Below are positions 10,654 through 21,153 of a stretch of 37,961 bases of DNA, one piece after another (the first letter of the stretch is position 1; each line of letters opens with the position of its first letter). The notes below the pieces were generated by a model. That model ran no database searches and was not told where the DNA came from. It saw only the letters and a program-made list of their open reading frames with translations. The DNA lies in assembly GCA_009103225.1 (NCBI GenBank), contig RHPI01001116.1, positions 515,267 through 553,227 of the forward strand, given 5' to 3'. Both the position numbers and the translations under genes were made by a program. Origin of the DNA: Chlorokybus atmophyticus (taxonomy: Eukaryota; Streptophyta; Chlorokybophyceae; Chlorokybales; Chlorokybaceae).

Positions 10654-13603
10654 ATGCAGCAGCCCGGCTCAGCTGGAGGCAACCCGTGGTGGCCGTACGA
10701 GTATCCTAACGCTTGGGCGAACACCTGGCTGCTGCCACCATCTGAAGGGTTTGAGCTGCAGCGCCTTGGTGCCGGCACTCGAGCGGTGGATTTGCAAGCT
10801 TTGGGGCAGCGGGTGGGCGTCGGCGTGATCGTGGACAACGCGTATGGCGTGGACATCTTGCGTCAAGCGGACACACAGACAGGCCCTGGGCGTCCCTTGC
10901 ATGACCGTTTAATTGTTGCTTTGGGCCTCTGCAGGGGGAACCCCTTGTACGCGTTGCCTTGGAGACGTCGGAGTCCCCAATCCCGTTGCCGCTCAACTAC
11001 CTGGTGCAGCAACGCAGCGGCGACAACACAGGGTGGTGGGACGCTTTTGACAACGTTGTCTCTTCGCGGCGCATGCGCGAGCACTTGAGAGAAGGACAAA
11101 CCCCTCGCGCTCAAAACAAAGACACAGTACTTGGGGGGCGCATCTTGTGGAGACGAAAGACGCGGCCCGCACATGGCAGGTTCCCGGGACTCTCCCCACC
11201 GCCACCAGACCTTGAGGCGCAGATGGACCCCGCTGAGGGTCCGTACCTACCCCCGCTCCCCCCTGCGCAGGCGGTCGCGCAGCCCCAACCGCCGCGGCCC
11301 CGTGCCCTACCCGTACCAGCGTCGGAGCCCTGCTCGGGGTTGCAGCAGGAGCCGCAGCCCCCTGCGCCGATGGCAACGTTGCTTGCCAATCAGGCGCAGC
11401 TGGAGCCCCCCGGCACGAAAATCGCATCACCCCCCATCTCCGCGGCTGCAGGCGGAGCAGTCGGGAGCGCCTCTCCTGCCTCAGAAGGCACCAGTTCCGT
11501 TCGTGCCAGCACTGAACGTCTCAGCTCCCCTCCCGCCAGCTCTGGCGGTGCCTCCTCCACCCGCTTTCGTCACGCCATCGCTAGGCGTCGCACCAGGCGC
11601 GCCTTGCGACGCTGGCGGAAGAAGCGCGCCAGCGCCGCTGCCGCCTTCAACCTCGCGACCACCCTCGATGCTGAGTTTGGGCTACTTGCATACTGAGAAT
11701 CCTCAGGCAGCGACTGATGTGGCTGCATTGCTAGCAGCGGGTGGCTTGCAGGGGCTGCTAGGACGCATGGTGTGTGCGGAGCTAAGCGTGGGACAATGGA
11801 CGCTCGCGCGCGTGGAGGGCGTGATCGATGCTGCCGCCGGCCTCATTGTTGTGCGCACGTTACCCGCCAACCAGCCCCTGCAGGTGTGTCGGCCTCTGTC
11901 CTAACCTTGGCGAGTGCCGACCCCTCTACAATCGCACCACCACTAGCGGCGCAGCCGGCCCCTTTCATACGTCACCCCACCGTGCCTCCAGCTGTGGGAG
12001 CTAACCCCTCTACCATCGTTACCCCGCTGACGACGCAGCCAGCCCCATGCACACCTCACCCCACAGTCCCTTCAGCTGCAACGCCTGGGCGCTCGTTCGC
12101 GGAGGCGAAGGGCATGAAGCTGGCAGCTGATGGCGTACATGTCACCCACTTCACGCGCACCTCGCACTTTGTGCGTGTCCGCAACAACATTGTTGACCGC
12201 TTCACAGGAGATGCGGCGCACAAGGGATTGTTGCAGCAACTACACAAATCGAAGATGATCACGGACACGCAGTATCCGCTCATGGCGGCGTACGTACATG
12301 TGCTGCTTGAAACGTGTTTGTACAAAGAGTTTGGGGACGTTCATGCTTCATTGTTTGGGGAGGACTGCGCTCGGGCCCTCGAGGCGAGCAAGTTGGACCT
12401 GTTCATGGACTACACGGAGGCGCACCTCATCACCGAGCTGCTGGACTTCTACACGGAGGTTCGGAAGGAGGCAGCCACTCAGCTTGGACAATACCAACAC
12501 ATGACAAGGTACGCGCGTTTGTTGCAGGGTATGCCTTTGTGTCGCGCCTCTCCATTCCTTTCTTCAACATTCTACTTCATGCACTGCCTCGGGCAGTTGC
12601 ACACCACTCATGAGCCTGCAAGCCTCCGTTTGCTGCCCTTGGGGCAAAGCCAAGGAGAGCTTGTCGCCGTCTAGGCATGGCCTGACGTGCTCTGCATGGC
12701 CATGCTGAATGTTTATGCACCGGCGCAGGTGTTTCCAAACCAACTTGCTAAAGCCGCTCCCCAATGGTGGAGACAAGGCCAAAGGAGCTGCACCTGCAAG
12801 CGGCGTGGACAACGCCACCAACAATGGCAGCAACAATAACCACAATAGCAAGCAAGCCGTTGCCGGCAACGACGGAGGGTGGCGTAGACACCAAGACAGG
12901 AAGGCGTGAGTAGCATAGGACAGAATACCTTGTGTATATCCCCGTGTGCAATCTATTTTGTTGTGTCTTATACCATATGATTGCTTGAGATTGGTGCATG
13001 AATCGTGTGTTTGCGCCCTTGGTTACTGTTGTGTCTCATTCCAGCGTGCACGAACCAGTCGCAAGTGCTGCGCTACCATCAGCTGCTGATTCACCTGGCG
13101 ATGCCTCCGCGGAATGCTGCATGGTCACCAGCACACGCTTCTCACTTCCCTCTCAAGCACACAGAAGCACGCAGTCAATGCGCACCCAGCAGCCCGCAAG
13201 TGCAAACGCACGCGTGCGCAGTGCTGATTCGCTGGCCCCGCGCAGCACCCAAGATGAGCACGAGGACGAAGCAGCCTTTGAGGCGGCGTGCCATCAGTTG
13301 GATACGCAGCCTCAGACTCAACACAGCGCAGCATCTTGGCAACCAGCACGCGCGTGGCCTACGCCGCGGCAGCACCATCCGTGGTCGAAGGAGCTGCAGG
13401 CGGCGACTGTGCAAGCAGTGCTGGACAAGCTTGAGAGAGTGGGGGATGAGCCCGAGCTGCCTCTATGTTCGGAGGACAGCTGGCGAGTACAGCTAAGCGC
13501 TTTCATGCACGATGTCGATAACTTCGTAGCTGCAGGGCCGCGAGCGCATTTGCCTGCATGGCAGCTCTGGCTGCAAGCTACCAAGCACCCAATGGCGTCG
13601 TGA
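10654..13603 (+). CDS. Gag-like ORF1 of the retroelement, apparently intron-containing
   Basis: The coding signal moves between frames: MQQPGSAGGNPWWPYEYPN from 10654, VALETSESPIPLPLNYL near 10953, an Arg/Ser/Pro-rich part (RRRSRSPNRRG) from about 11150, then AEAKGMKLAADGVHVTHFT to QYQHMTR ending at 12508. The last two joins look like true introns with consistent phase: AAG|GTACGC at 12509 to GCGCAG at 12728, and GGC|GTGAGT at 12906 to TTCCAG at 13044. They link an Asn-rich segment to a final exon (13045-13603, stop TGA). Earlier candidate introns are 10813-10934 and 11884-11954. The change near 11130-11150, at a run of six G, may be a frameshift. The product would be an RNA-binding nucleocapsid-like protein; no zinc knuckle is visible, and the function is inferred from position only. 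Confidence 0.55.
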
Positions 13604-13633
13604 GTGCTGAGCTAGCTCAGCTCTGGCTACCCC

Positions 13634-15500
13634 TTGCATTTTCAAGAGAATGCAACAGCTCCGGAGCAGAGATGTGGACAGGTGCAGTTGCTGCTGCGCT
13701 CAAAAGGTTGGTCGCATGCTCGCATCTGTGCTGCCCTGCGCGCATCAGCACCTCCGCCTATTGTGTTGCGCAATCGTGCCTCGTTGCAAGAGCACAAGGA
13801 GTTTGTGGTGGAGGAATTACCACGCTGGTGCGCACGGGGGCTACCACCCCGGTGCCAACCGATGCAGCAAAGCAGGTGATCTCGGGCATGGGGGTGGTAG
13901 TTATAAGCAAGAAACGTTTGGTGGTGAATCTTCGCTACGTCAACCTCTTCCTCGCACACATACCTTTCCACTACGAGCGCTTAACGGACGTGTTACACTA
14001 TACCAAAGTAGGAGCATGGCAAGCAAGCTTTGACTTGAAAAGCGGAAACCACCACATTCCCATCCGCGCACGTGACACCAATTACTTGTGCGTGGCCTTT
14101 GAAGGTCAGGTGTTCAGATGGAATGTGCTCCCCTTTGGACTGAATCAAGCATGCTATGCATTTACAGTGGTGCAGCTTGTCATCCACAAGCCATTGCGAA
14201 GTGCGGGCATTGGCACCCTCAGCTACATAGATGACATGCACACAGCGCATCGCAGCAAAGGGCATCTACTATGGCGTATTGAGCTGATCATGCAGCTCTG
14301 TGCGGCACTGCGCGAGTTCTTTGCACTGCCTAAGTGCCATGCTTTTCCCCACCATGCGCTTGCAGCTGCTGGGGCTCATTGTGGACTCGCAAATGGGCGC
14401 GTTCTCGCTGCCCGAAGCCAAGCTTGAGGACCTCGACATGCTGCTTGAGGACACGCTGGCGCGCCCAACGCTCACCAAAAAAGTGCTGGCGCGCATAGCA
14501 GGCAAGCTAATCAGCCTACGCCTGGCCGTTCCTCCCGTGCTGCTATTTGCTAGGTCGCTCATGGAGTAGTAAACTACGCCAACACTTGGGAAGCACCATT
14601 TGCAGCGCCGGCCATTACAAAAGAGTTCATTGCGTGGTTGCGATCAGCCATGCGGATGTACACAGCCAGCGCTTGGTGGAGACTGCCTAGCTCCATTCTG
14701 CTGCGCGCCGATGCATCAGGAGAGAAGAGCTGGGGTGCGGTGACACCGTGGGGCCACGTGCAGGGCAACTTCACACCGGTTGAGCTGGAGCTGTCCCCGG
14801 CAGTCAAGGAAGGGCTAGCGTATGTTGCCATAGAGGCAGCTCGCCGCTTCACAAACCTGCGGCACACAACCGTCATGCTTGAAGGGGACTGTCAACTAGC
14901 CCTACAAGCTTTCTCCAAGCTGGTCTCCCCTTCGCCTTACCTAAGAGCCCTGCTTCATAAGCTGTGGGGAGTGCTCTGGGCCAGGGATCTCCACTTGCGT
15001 TGCTCGTGGCAGCCGCGCGAGCGGCTGCAATTGGAGGACTGGCTCTCCAAAACCGCGGATGCGGGCGATTGGGCCTGCGCACAACAACGCGTGATCAAGT
15101 GATAGCGCGATGGGGTGCACCGACTGTAGACATGTATGCTTCAGAGGTCAATACCGTTGCTCCCGCCTTCTTCTTCGCTTGTAGCAGCCCGGGCTCGAGT
15201 GGCAACGCTCTCACCTCCGGTTGGGACTGCGCCCCGCGCGGCCTCTTGTGGGTCCTTCCGCCCTTGGCCCTGCTGGGCACGGCAGTACAGTTGATTGCGC
15301 ACGCTCGACGTGATTGCGCGTTGGTTGTGCCTCAATGGACACAGAAACCTTGGTGGCCACAAGTTCTAGGGCTACCTATTCATGAGTTCGTGCTACTTCA
15401 TGCACACCCAGCTCTATTTGTGAGGGTAGAGTGCCTGCGCACATCCCTAGCCCAGGCAAATACCCGCATGTGGCATTCTATATGGTGCTCACCTGATTAG
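13634..15500 (+). pseudogene. Reverse transcriptase-RNase H-methyltransferase-like pol region, frame-disrupted
   Basis: The RT core is clear: KKRLVVNLRYVN, ASFDLKSGNHHIPI, LPFGLNQACYAF and the catalytic SYIDDM. The thumb-like segment LQLLGLIVDSQMG follows. RNase H has its acidic residues in RADASGEKSWG, KEGLAYVAIEA, LEGDCQLA and LEDWLSK. A further domain, GAPTVDMYASEVN to LVVPQWTQKPWWPQV with a VLPPLALL core, resembles the methyltransferase-like domain after RNase H in DIRS-type elements. The frame changes at about 13840 (2 to 1), 14340 (1 to 2), 14565 (2 to 1, next to TAGTAA) and 15095 (1 to 3, at TGATAG). These are too abrupt for introns, so the copy is decayed unless they are sequencing errors. 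Confidence 0.88.
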
Positions 15501-16254
15501 ACGGGCACAAGTAGTGCCGCACCATGGCCTCAGTCTGCCACAAACCCTGTTGCTGTAGCTCTGCCATGGTCATGCCTTGTTCTTGGCCGTGAAGCACACC
15601 ACCTCGCCTGAAACTATGCAGCGTCACATGTGGCTTGTCAATGCCGCTAGCCAACAGGTGCTTGCGTAACGCCTTGTTGGCCGCGGCAGTTTGTAGAGGT
15701 CCGTCCAGCCACTTTCTTTTGCTTTGATGCATGCCACGGAACAAATAGCCCGTGCCAAGCTCCATGTTGTGCTGACGCGCACACTCTACAAACTGCCCCA
15801 TCTCCTGATGCATGTCAAAAAGAATGCCACTATGCGTAAGTGGGATAGCCGGGGGCAACATGTCCTTCCAGTTCTTCAGCACCCCTGTGCGGACTTGTAA
15901 GCCCACTTCGATTTGCTGTAGTTGGTGCAGCTGCAGCTGACACGCTTCACCGCCCCTCTGCCAACTACACCACAAGTTGTGGAACAGCAAGCGGTCCCGC
16001 ATAGGAAGCAACACTTCGGGCCCGCTTGTAGCCTGTACTTGTACGTTCAAGTGCGCTGACAGCGTGCGAACGTCGCTCACTGTAAAAGGCTCAGCTTGAT
16101 GAGGCTGTACACCAGCCTCGACAACCCCTCGCTGATACGCTTTTACATACTCAACAACTTCGGGTGCTCGGCAAGGATTTCTAGTTGCCATGATGCTGTC
16201 CCATGCGCTGCCCCTCCCAATTCTGGCAAAGCCGTTGGTCAAGCTGGTAAGCAT
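15478..16254 (-). CDS. Tyrosine recombinase of the retroelement, antisense to RT
   Basis: A 258-codon frame on the minus strand. The catalytic set of the tyrosine recombinase family is visible: Arg100 in WCSWQRGGE, His213 and Arg216 in TLHSFRRGG, Trp239 in GLWQTEAM, and Tyr248 in VRHYLCP. It would join the circular DNA copy to the genome through a covalent phosphotyrosine intermediate. Upstream in the same frame, from about 16440 to 16260, the DNA encodes VWREFAQHVQQHSE and VRAYVHSYWLPKH, which look like the N-terminal core-binding domain, but a TAA (ATGR-stop-QLATKS) cuts them off. The recombinase was therefore probably longer and is truncated here. It ends just where the plus-strand pol ends, so the two genes converge. 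Confidence 0.88.
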   Translation of the reverse strand: MLTSLTNGFARIGRGSAWDSIMATRNPCRAPEVVEYVKAYQRGVVEAGVQPHQAEPFTVSDVRTLSAHLNVQVQATSGPEVLLPMRDRLLFHNLWCSWQRGGEACQLQLHQLQQIEVGLQVRTGVLKNWKDMLPPAIPLTHSGILFDMHQEMGQFVECARQHNMELGTGYLFRGMHQSKRKWLDGPLQTAAANKALRKHLLASGIDKPHVTLHSFRRGGVLHGQEQGMTMAELQQQGLWQTEAMVRHYLCPSNQVSTI

Positions 16255-16646
16255 GTTCCGACGGGACTTGGTAGCTAATTGTTATCTGCCAGTGGCGTCA
16301 GCGCATTGGGCATGAACAGAGTGCTTGGGCAACCAGTATGAATGAACATACGCCCGCACATAATGTGGGCCCACGCTAGTGACGCTCTCGCTGTGCTGCT
16401 GCACGTGCTGCGCAAACTCTCGCCACACAGTGCAGCACGCGCAATGATGCCTCTCGCCAACAGCAGCTCAACTGGCTGCGTGTGACTCAGCAACCGCCTG
16501 TAGAAAGCGCTGCTGCATGGCCGGGTTGGCAGCCGCAGGGGCATAATCTGCGTGGCCAAGGTCTGCTACTTGTAGGCTACACCCATATTGCTCCACTGCC
16601 TGCCCAAACCCAGCCCTCCAAACAAATTTTGGCAGTAAGTAACATT

Positions 16647-16815
16647 GGGCTGATCGTGCTGTACTATCCCTCTGGGGATGAGCAACTCAACGGCTGCTCT
16701 CTGCTGCCAAATTTGTATGAGGTGAGCAACGTCGATACACCCAATGCAAAGCATGCAACAACATTGTTGTTATCGTCTATTGCCACGTGGCTACATCAAG
16801 CAGCGACTCTGCATG
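16647..16815 (+). repeat. Split direct repeat B1 (internal)
   Basis: About 169 bp matching B2 at 17356-17526, with shared landmarks such as CTGCCAAATTTGTATGAG and GAGCAACGTCGATACACC. It runs directly into A2. Confidence 0.92.
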
Positions 16816-17204
16816 TGTTCAAGCATGCTGAACAGCCTGCCCATTGGCTGAGCAGCGTAATGGGCCTACCGCTCAGCTCCTTAGCAACAATAGCCGTTGA
16901 GGAGCTGAGCACGTGCACATGCAGCACTAGAAGTGCGGCGTACTGAAAGACTGCGCAAGAGCTCACCTCCCTGCCGCCCAGGGCTGGCTTAACGGCGATG
17001 TGACAGTTGCCTCCGCCGCCGCTGAAGAGCCAGCCCGCTGAGCTGGCTCTGGCTGCTTCATGGCAGCCAAAGGCCAGCCTTGTACGACCTCCCTCTCCAT
17101 AACCTCCAGCAGGGCGACCTCCCCGCTGTCGTCGTCGTTGTTGTTGTTCACAGCGCCCCTGGCGCTGTGAACAACTAAGATTTGTTGCTCTGAGCGCTGT
17201 TTGA
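16813..17204 (+). repeat. Split direct repeat A2 (internal)
   Basis: Second copy of the left-end repeat, starting at the ctctgcatgt core and ending GAGCGCTGTTTGA. The GTT/GTC run near 17127-17148 is shorter than in A1. One arm of the 12-bp inverted repeat carries a single substitution (CTCAGCTCCTTA). Confidence 0.92.
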
Positions 17205-17355
17205 CCCACCCACCCAACCCTGAGGGCCTGGGGGGCTCGTGCGATCCGACATGGTCGCCCATCAACCGTCCGTTTGTGACCACAAACGGATGGCTGTGCG
17301 CGCGCGACACTTGTCTGGGTGCAACCGTTCAATCAGTCCCGTTGAACTGGTGACG

Positions 17356-17526
17356 GGGCTGACCGTGCTGTGTTATCCCTTTGAGGATAAGCAGCTCAAT
17401 GGCTGCTCTCTACTGCCAAATTTGTATGAGATGAGCAACGTCGATACACCCAATGCAAAGCATGCGACGACAGGTTGTTAACGTCTATTGCCAGATGGCT
17501 ACATCAAGCAGCGACTCTGTATGTTG
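17356..17526 (+). repeat. Split direct repeat B2 (right end)
   Basis: Right-hand copy of B1, ending in ctctgtatgt. Between A2 and B2 lies a 150-bp unique spacer containing a 9-bp inverted repeat, CCGTTTGTG-AC-CACAAACGG. Confidence 0.9.
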
Positions 17527-18903
17527 TTACCCTCGGCTTGCCCTTGTCTGCATCTCCACCCCGCGCCGGCTTAAGCGTCTTGCTTAGCACGTTGTTGACC
17601 TAGCCCAGTGTCTGTCGTTGTATCGTTGTACCGTCATTGTGCCTTCGTTGTACCGTCGTTGTACCTTCGCCCCCCTCGCTGGGTCCATAGCTAGTTTGCT
17701 TATGTTCATGCTTGTGCTATGCCACACGTGTTGTTGTCCATGCATTTGCACAACTCTGCTGTAAGTGTAATTATCAAAAACTTATGACCATAATATTCGT
17801 ATCATACACATAGGCTTGAAGAACACACACATATCAATGCGTGTGTTCACTTATAATGCATATGCATTATTTTGCTCGTGAGAAATGCATAAAACATGTC
17901 ACGATTATTGATGTGTGTTACACACATGCGTGCAAATTTCGTTTGTAAGATACATTCGATATGACATTGCTGAATCATTGACACGTCATTTGATTAGCGC
18001 TACAATACATACATATGTATGTATTACATTGTTGCAAGACTTGACGCTTACAAACCTTAATAAATGCATAATTTGTCATACAATATATTGATGCTTACAT
18101 GATGCAATACTCAATCTAATTGTAAAATTAATCTTTCGTATGTCGACTTGTAGCTGACAGGTACATATGCTTGTTACCATACTTGTTACGATAATGCATA
18201 TGCATGTAAACACATGCATATGCACAATACTTACCCTCATCATGTATATCGCCATTTATGTTTGATCCAATTATTAATGATTTACCTTGATGTTCATGCA
18301 TGCATTCTCTTTAAGTACATTAGCATCAAGTTGGGGCTTTTTCAACCTGCGGTGAATAACATCATTTTTATTTATTGTACATTACCATGCTAAGATTGCA
18401 ATCATCCCTACCACCTTTAAAGGCGGATACCAACCTGCGCATGCACTTGTGCACTCAGGTTGGTTGGTTAGTTGGTCGGTCAGTCGGTGTTTGCTGCTGC
18501 TGCAACTGCCTGTTTCACCAACGGCATTGCATTGCACATAGGTCACTTAGCATAGTGCAGTATGATGGCCCCGTGTGTAATGTAAGTATGTTGCTTTGCT
18601 TAATGACTTGAGTGCTATTGTTAATGTGCATTGGTGTGTGCACAGACCGCATGTTTTCACATCTAATGGCCATATCACAAACAATGCTTAACAACGCAAA
18701 ATATTACTACTAAACCTCACATGGCCTAGGTGTGAGCATCATGGCCCAAAGCCTTTGGGCCAAAGGGTATTAATGGTACTCACCGTTCATTATGACACAC
18801 AAGCACCCCAATTTTCATCGCACCCATTGTGGGTATCGTCTTGCCTAGGGTTTGGGCGTTGTGTGGTTGGTGCTGCCGCCCCTCGTCGTTGCAGTCGGCG
18901 GCA
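17527..18903. other. Intergenic: short GC-rich stretch, then AT-rich block
   Basis: From 17527 to about 17730 the DNA is GC-rich with repeated GTCGTTGTACC-like units. From about 17740 to 18420 it is AT-rich, with many ATGCATAT palindromes, like the block left of the retroelement. GGTTGGTTGGTTAGTTGGTCGG lies near 18460. A telo-box-like TAGGGTTT occurs at 18846-18853, 50 bases before the proposed LIM-gene start. No gene seen. Confidence 0.6.
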
Positions 18904-21153
18904 ATGGGGTGGACGGAGGAGGTGCATGCCAGGCGCGGGCTCGCCCCCACACCTGCTGGCGCTCCGCCGCTCACCGGCAGCGAGAAGAAGCAGGGTTCGT
19001 TTTCAGCGTTGGGTCCATCGTGTTGTAGTTGGCTGTGCAACGTGTATTACATGCATTGTATCACGTGCGCAGTGAGCCAGTCGAAAGTCCTCACTTGCTT
19101 TGCTTGCTTTCTTGTGCGGTCTGTCTGATGATCACCTGCGGCTGGACGACAGTACACTGCATGTCACAGCTACATGCTTCTGTCATGAGCCAAGCTGCAC
19201 TCTTCTGCCATGGCTTGTCTGTGTAACACGCACGAGTGAGTACACGCACGAGTGAGTCTACTCACGTGAGGAGCTTTTACTCTGTCAATGCCGAAGGGGC
19301 ATGTCGAGCTAGCCCCGAACTGTTGTTTAACGCTATCGTTGGTCGGCGACTGCTCTCAGCGTCGTCTGTGCCACTAATTGCATGTTGCTTTGAGAAAGCA
19401 CAAGTCGTGGGTGGGTGAGCGGGTAGGTCAAGCCGTTGTGCCAATGGCGAGAGGGTTGGCACTGCGGGAGGGAAGGGGCAGAGCTGCTGTAAGCGGATTC
19501 TTGTGTTGTTACTGACAGTCCTCGTGACTGTTCTGGTAGTTTTGTCGTTTTTATTTATGCTTATCAACTCACGCGCGTTAGTCAAGACACATTGAATTGG
19601 TCATGTCCACAGCAATGAAATGCTGGTTGCAGCAGATGCGTGCCATCGTGTTACTTCAGTGTACAGTTCACATAGCACGACATAGTACTGTTTGCTTGTT
19701 GTCATGCGGTCTGACTTTGCAGTCTCATGCTGCTGTTGCCATTCAGGCAGCCACACGCGGGCAAATGCAAATGTCATAACGCTGCTCGCTGCTGCCGGTG
19801 CCGCTGTGGCCTTCGTGATATGGCGAAAGGCTCGCCAGAAGGTAAGGAGTTCTCCAAATCATATATGAGTCATGCGCACGCTGTTGCACGCCCTCTGGTC
19901 ATTTATAGACCCGTTAGGGATGACATGGCTGGCAGCCGTCGGACATGCGGAGAGCCGCGGCTGCGCGAGAGAAGGGTTCGGGCTTTCGGTTCCCAGCAGT
20001 GAAAGCAGCAACAAACACAGCAGCCGGTGCACCCCAACGCACAGACACCGGCTCATCCAGAGCAGCCCCAGTCTCATCCTCACTGCCCCGCAACAAGACT
20101 TCTAACAACAAGAAAAACAAAGCACGAAAAGGTGACTCTTGCATGCTGATTCAGTGCAGCTTCTGGTTTGTAGACTGCTGTCTCCCTGTTTGAGCTACAC
20201 ACTGTGAAAATTTCTTTTGTTCAAATTAATGGTTGCTCAGCGAAACAGTTGGTTGTTGGTTCATAGCGCGAGTGTTGTCTGCTTGTTGCATAGCGCACTA
20301 ATCGGCGTGTGTTGCATTACAGCTGAAAAGAGGGCAGCCAAGGCAGCAAAGTTAGAAGAGGAAGCGCGGCCTACAGCAGTGCACTCTGCTGAAAGTACGG
20401 TTAGCGGCAGTGCTGGCGCAGATGGTGCATGTGCGGGATGCGAGAAGCCCATCAAGGGCAAATCCGTGACGGCGATGAAGCGGAAATGGCACGACGGGTG
20501 CTTCAACTGCACCATCTGCCACAAGAGCTTCACCAAAGCTGATGGGCGGCTTGACAAGTTCAAAGAGTCGGCGGATAAGGCAAGTTGTTATGCGTAGTTG
20601 CAGAGAGTTGCAGGCTTGAGTTTGTTGCAACGACCTGCAGTTGTGAGGTGTGGGCAGCCGACTTGTTTTCAACATTGTGTCTCCTCAGCCTTATTGCGAA
20701 GACTGTTGGGGGGAGAACCTGGCGCAGCGCTGTCATACTTGTGGGAAGCCGTGCACAGGTGTGCTTTTGTCGATGACCGTTGCATGCAATGTAGCGCAAG
20801 TGCAGGCATCTTGAGCTGTTGTGCATGGTCAGGTACGGAGGATCCGTTGAACAAAGACAACTTGAAAGAGACCATTATAGCCCTAGGTAAGCATTTGCAA
20901 AGCTCAGCTGCTAGACTGCAGCGGGCACCTGGCTTGACTGACGTATTATGGCCGCATCTGCTGGCTCTTGACACTGCTGCGTGTTGATTGCAAGTCTCTG
21001 AGACAGATCTTGACGCCACTGCGGTAACGTGCAGGCCGACACTACCACAAGAGCTGCTTCAAGTGCGGTCAGTGTGGCAGGGTGCTGACTGGGGACTTCC
21101 ATACCGGCATTGGCGGGAGGCCACTGTGCAACATGTGCGGCAGAGGCAGATAG
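18904..21153 (+). CDS. Double-LIM-domain protein with an N-terminal membrane segment
   Basis: Seven exons give 293 residues: 18904-18994, 19747-19841, 19936-20131, 20323-20579, 20689-20758, 20833-20886, 21035-21153. A hydrophobic segment (ITLLAAAGAAVAFVIW, about 41-56) is followed by basic residues (RKARQK). Then comes a disordered Ala/Ser/Thr/Lys-rich stretch and a short charged helix (EKRAAKAAKLEEEA). Two zinc-binding LIM domains follow. LIM1 ligands are C164, C167, H184, C187, C190, C193, C216, C219. LIM2 ligands are C228, C231, H259, C262, C265, C268, C286, C289, with a long first finger. LIM domains bind proteins, so a membrane-tethered scaffold is inferred. The intron after exon 4 uses a GC donor (AAG|GCAAGT). 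LIM exons 4-7 are solid; exon 3 is good; exon 1 (MGWTEEVHARRG, weak donor GGGTTCGT) rests on phase alone. Confidence 0.75.

Larger units (their letters stand above)
10230..17526 (+). mobile_element. PAT/kangaroo-type tyrosine-recombinase retrotransposon with split direct repeats
   Basis: A 7.3-kb element with the A1 - internal region - B1 - A2 - B2 layout that defines PAT-type tyrosine-recombinase (DIRS-order) retrotransposons. A1 is 10230-10621, B1 16647-16815, A2 16813-17204, B2 17356-17526; copies differ by scattered substitutions and small indels. The outer ends and the B1/A2 junction share the core ctctgcatgt or a close variant. The plus strand carries a gag-like region and RT, RNase H and a methyltransferase-like domain; the minus strand carries a tyrosine recombinase. 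An antisense recombinase is, as far as I recall, the peculiarity of kangaroo from Volvox carteri. The pol frame is broken, so this copy is probably inactive. GC-rich stretches just outside (10050-10229 and 17527-17730) are not duplicated and may belong to an older host repeat. Confidence 0.9.

Noticed and set aside
13598-13658. Intron joining gag to pol (donor GTC|GTGAGT at 13600)
   Set aside because: Available acceptors join into frame 1, but the conserved RT N-terminal part (NRASLQEHKEFVVEELPRW) is in frame 2, so the splice does not help.
15478-16254. Phage-type integrase or independent Crypton transposon
   Set aside because: It lies inside the split-repeat boundaries next to a DIRS-type RT, so it is best read as part of the retroelement.
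18755-19128. Separate gene before the LIM gene
   Set aside because: Competing open frames on both strands, none recognisable; only the short MGWTEEV frame fits as LIM exon 1 by phase.
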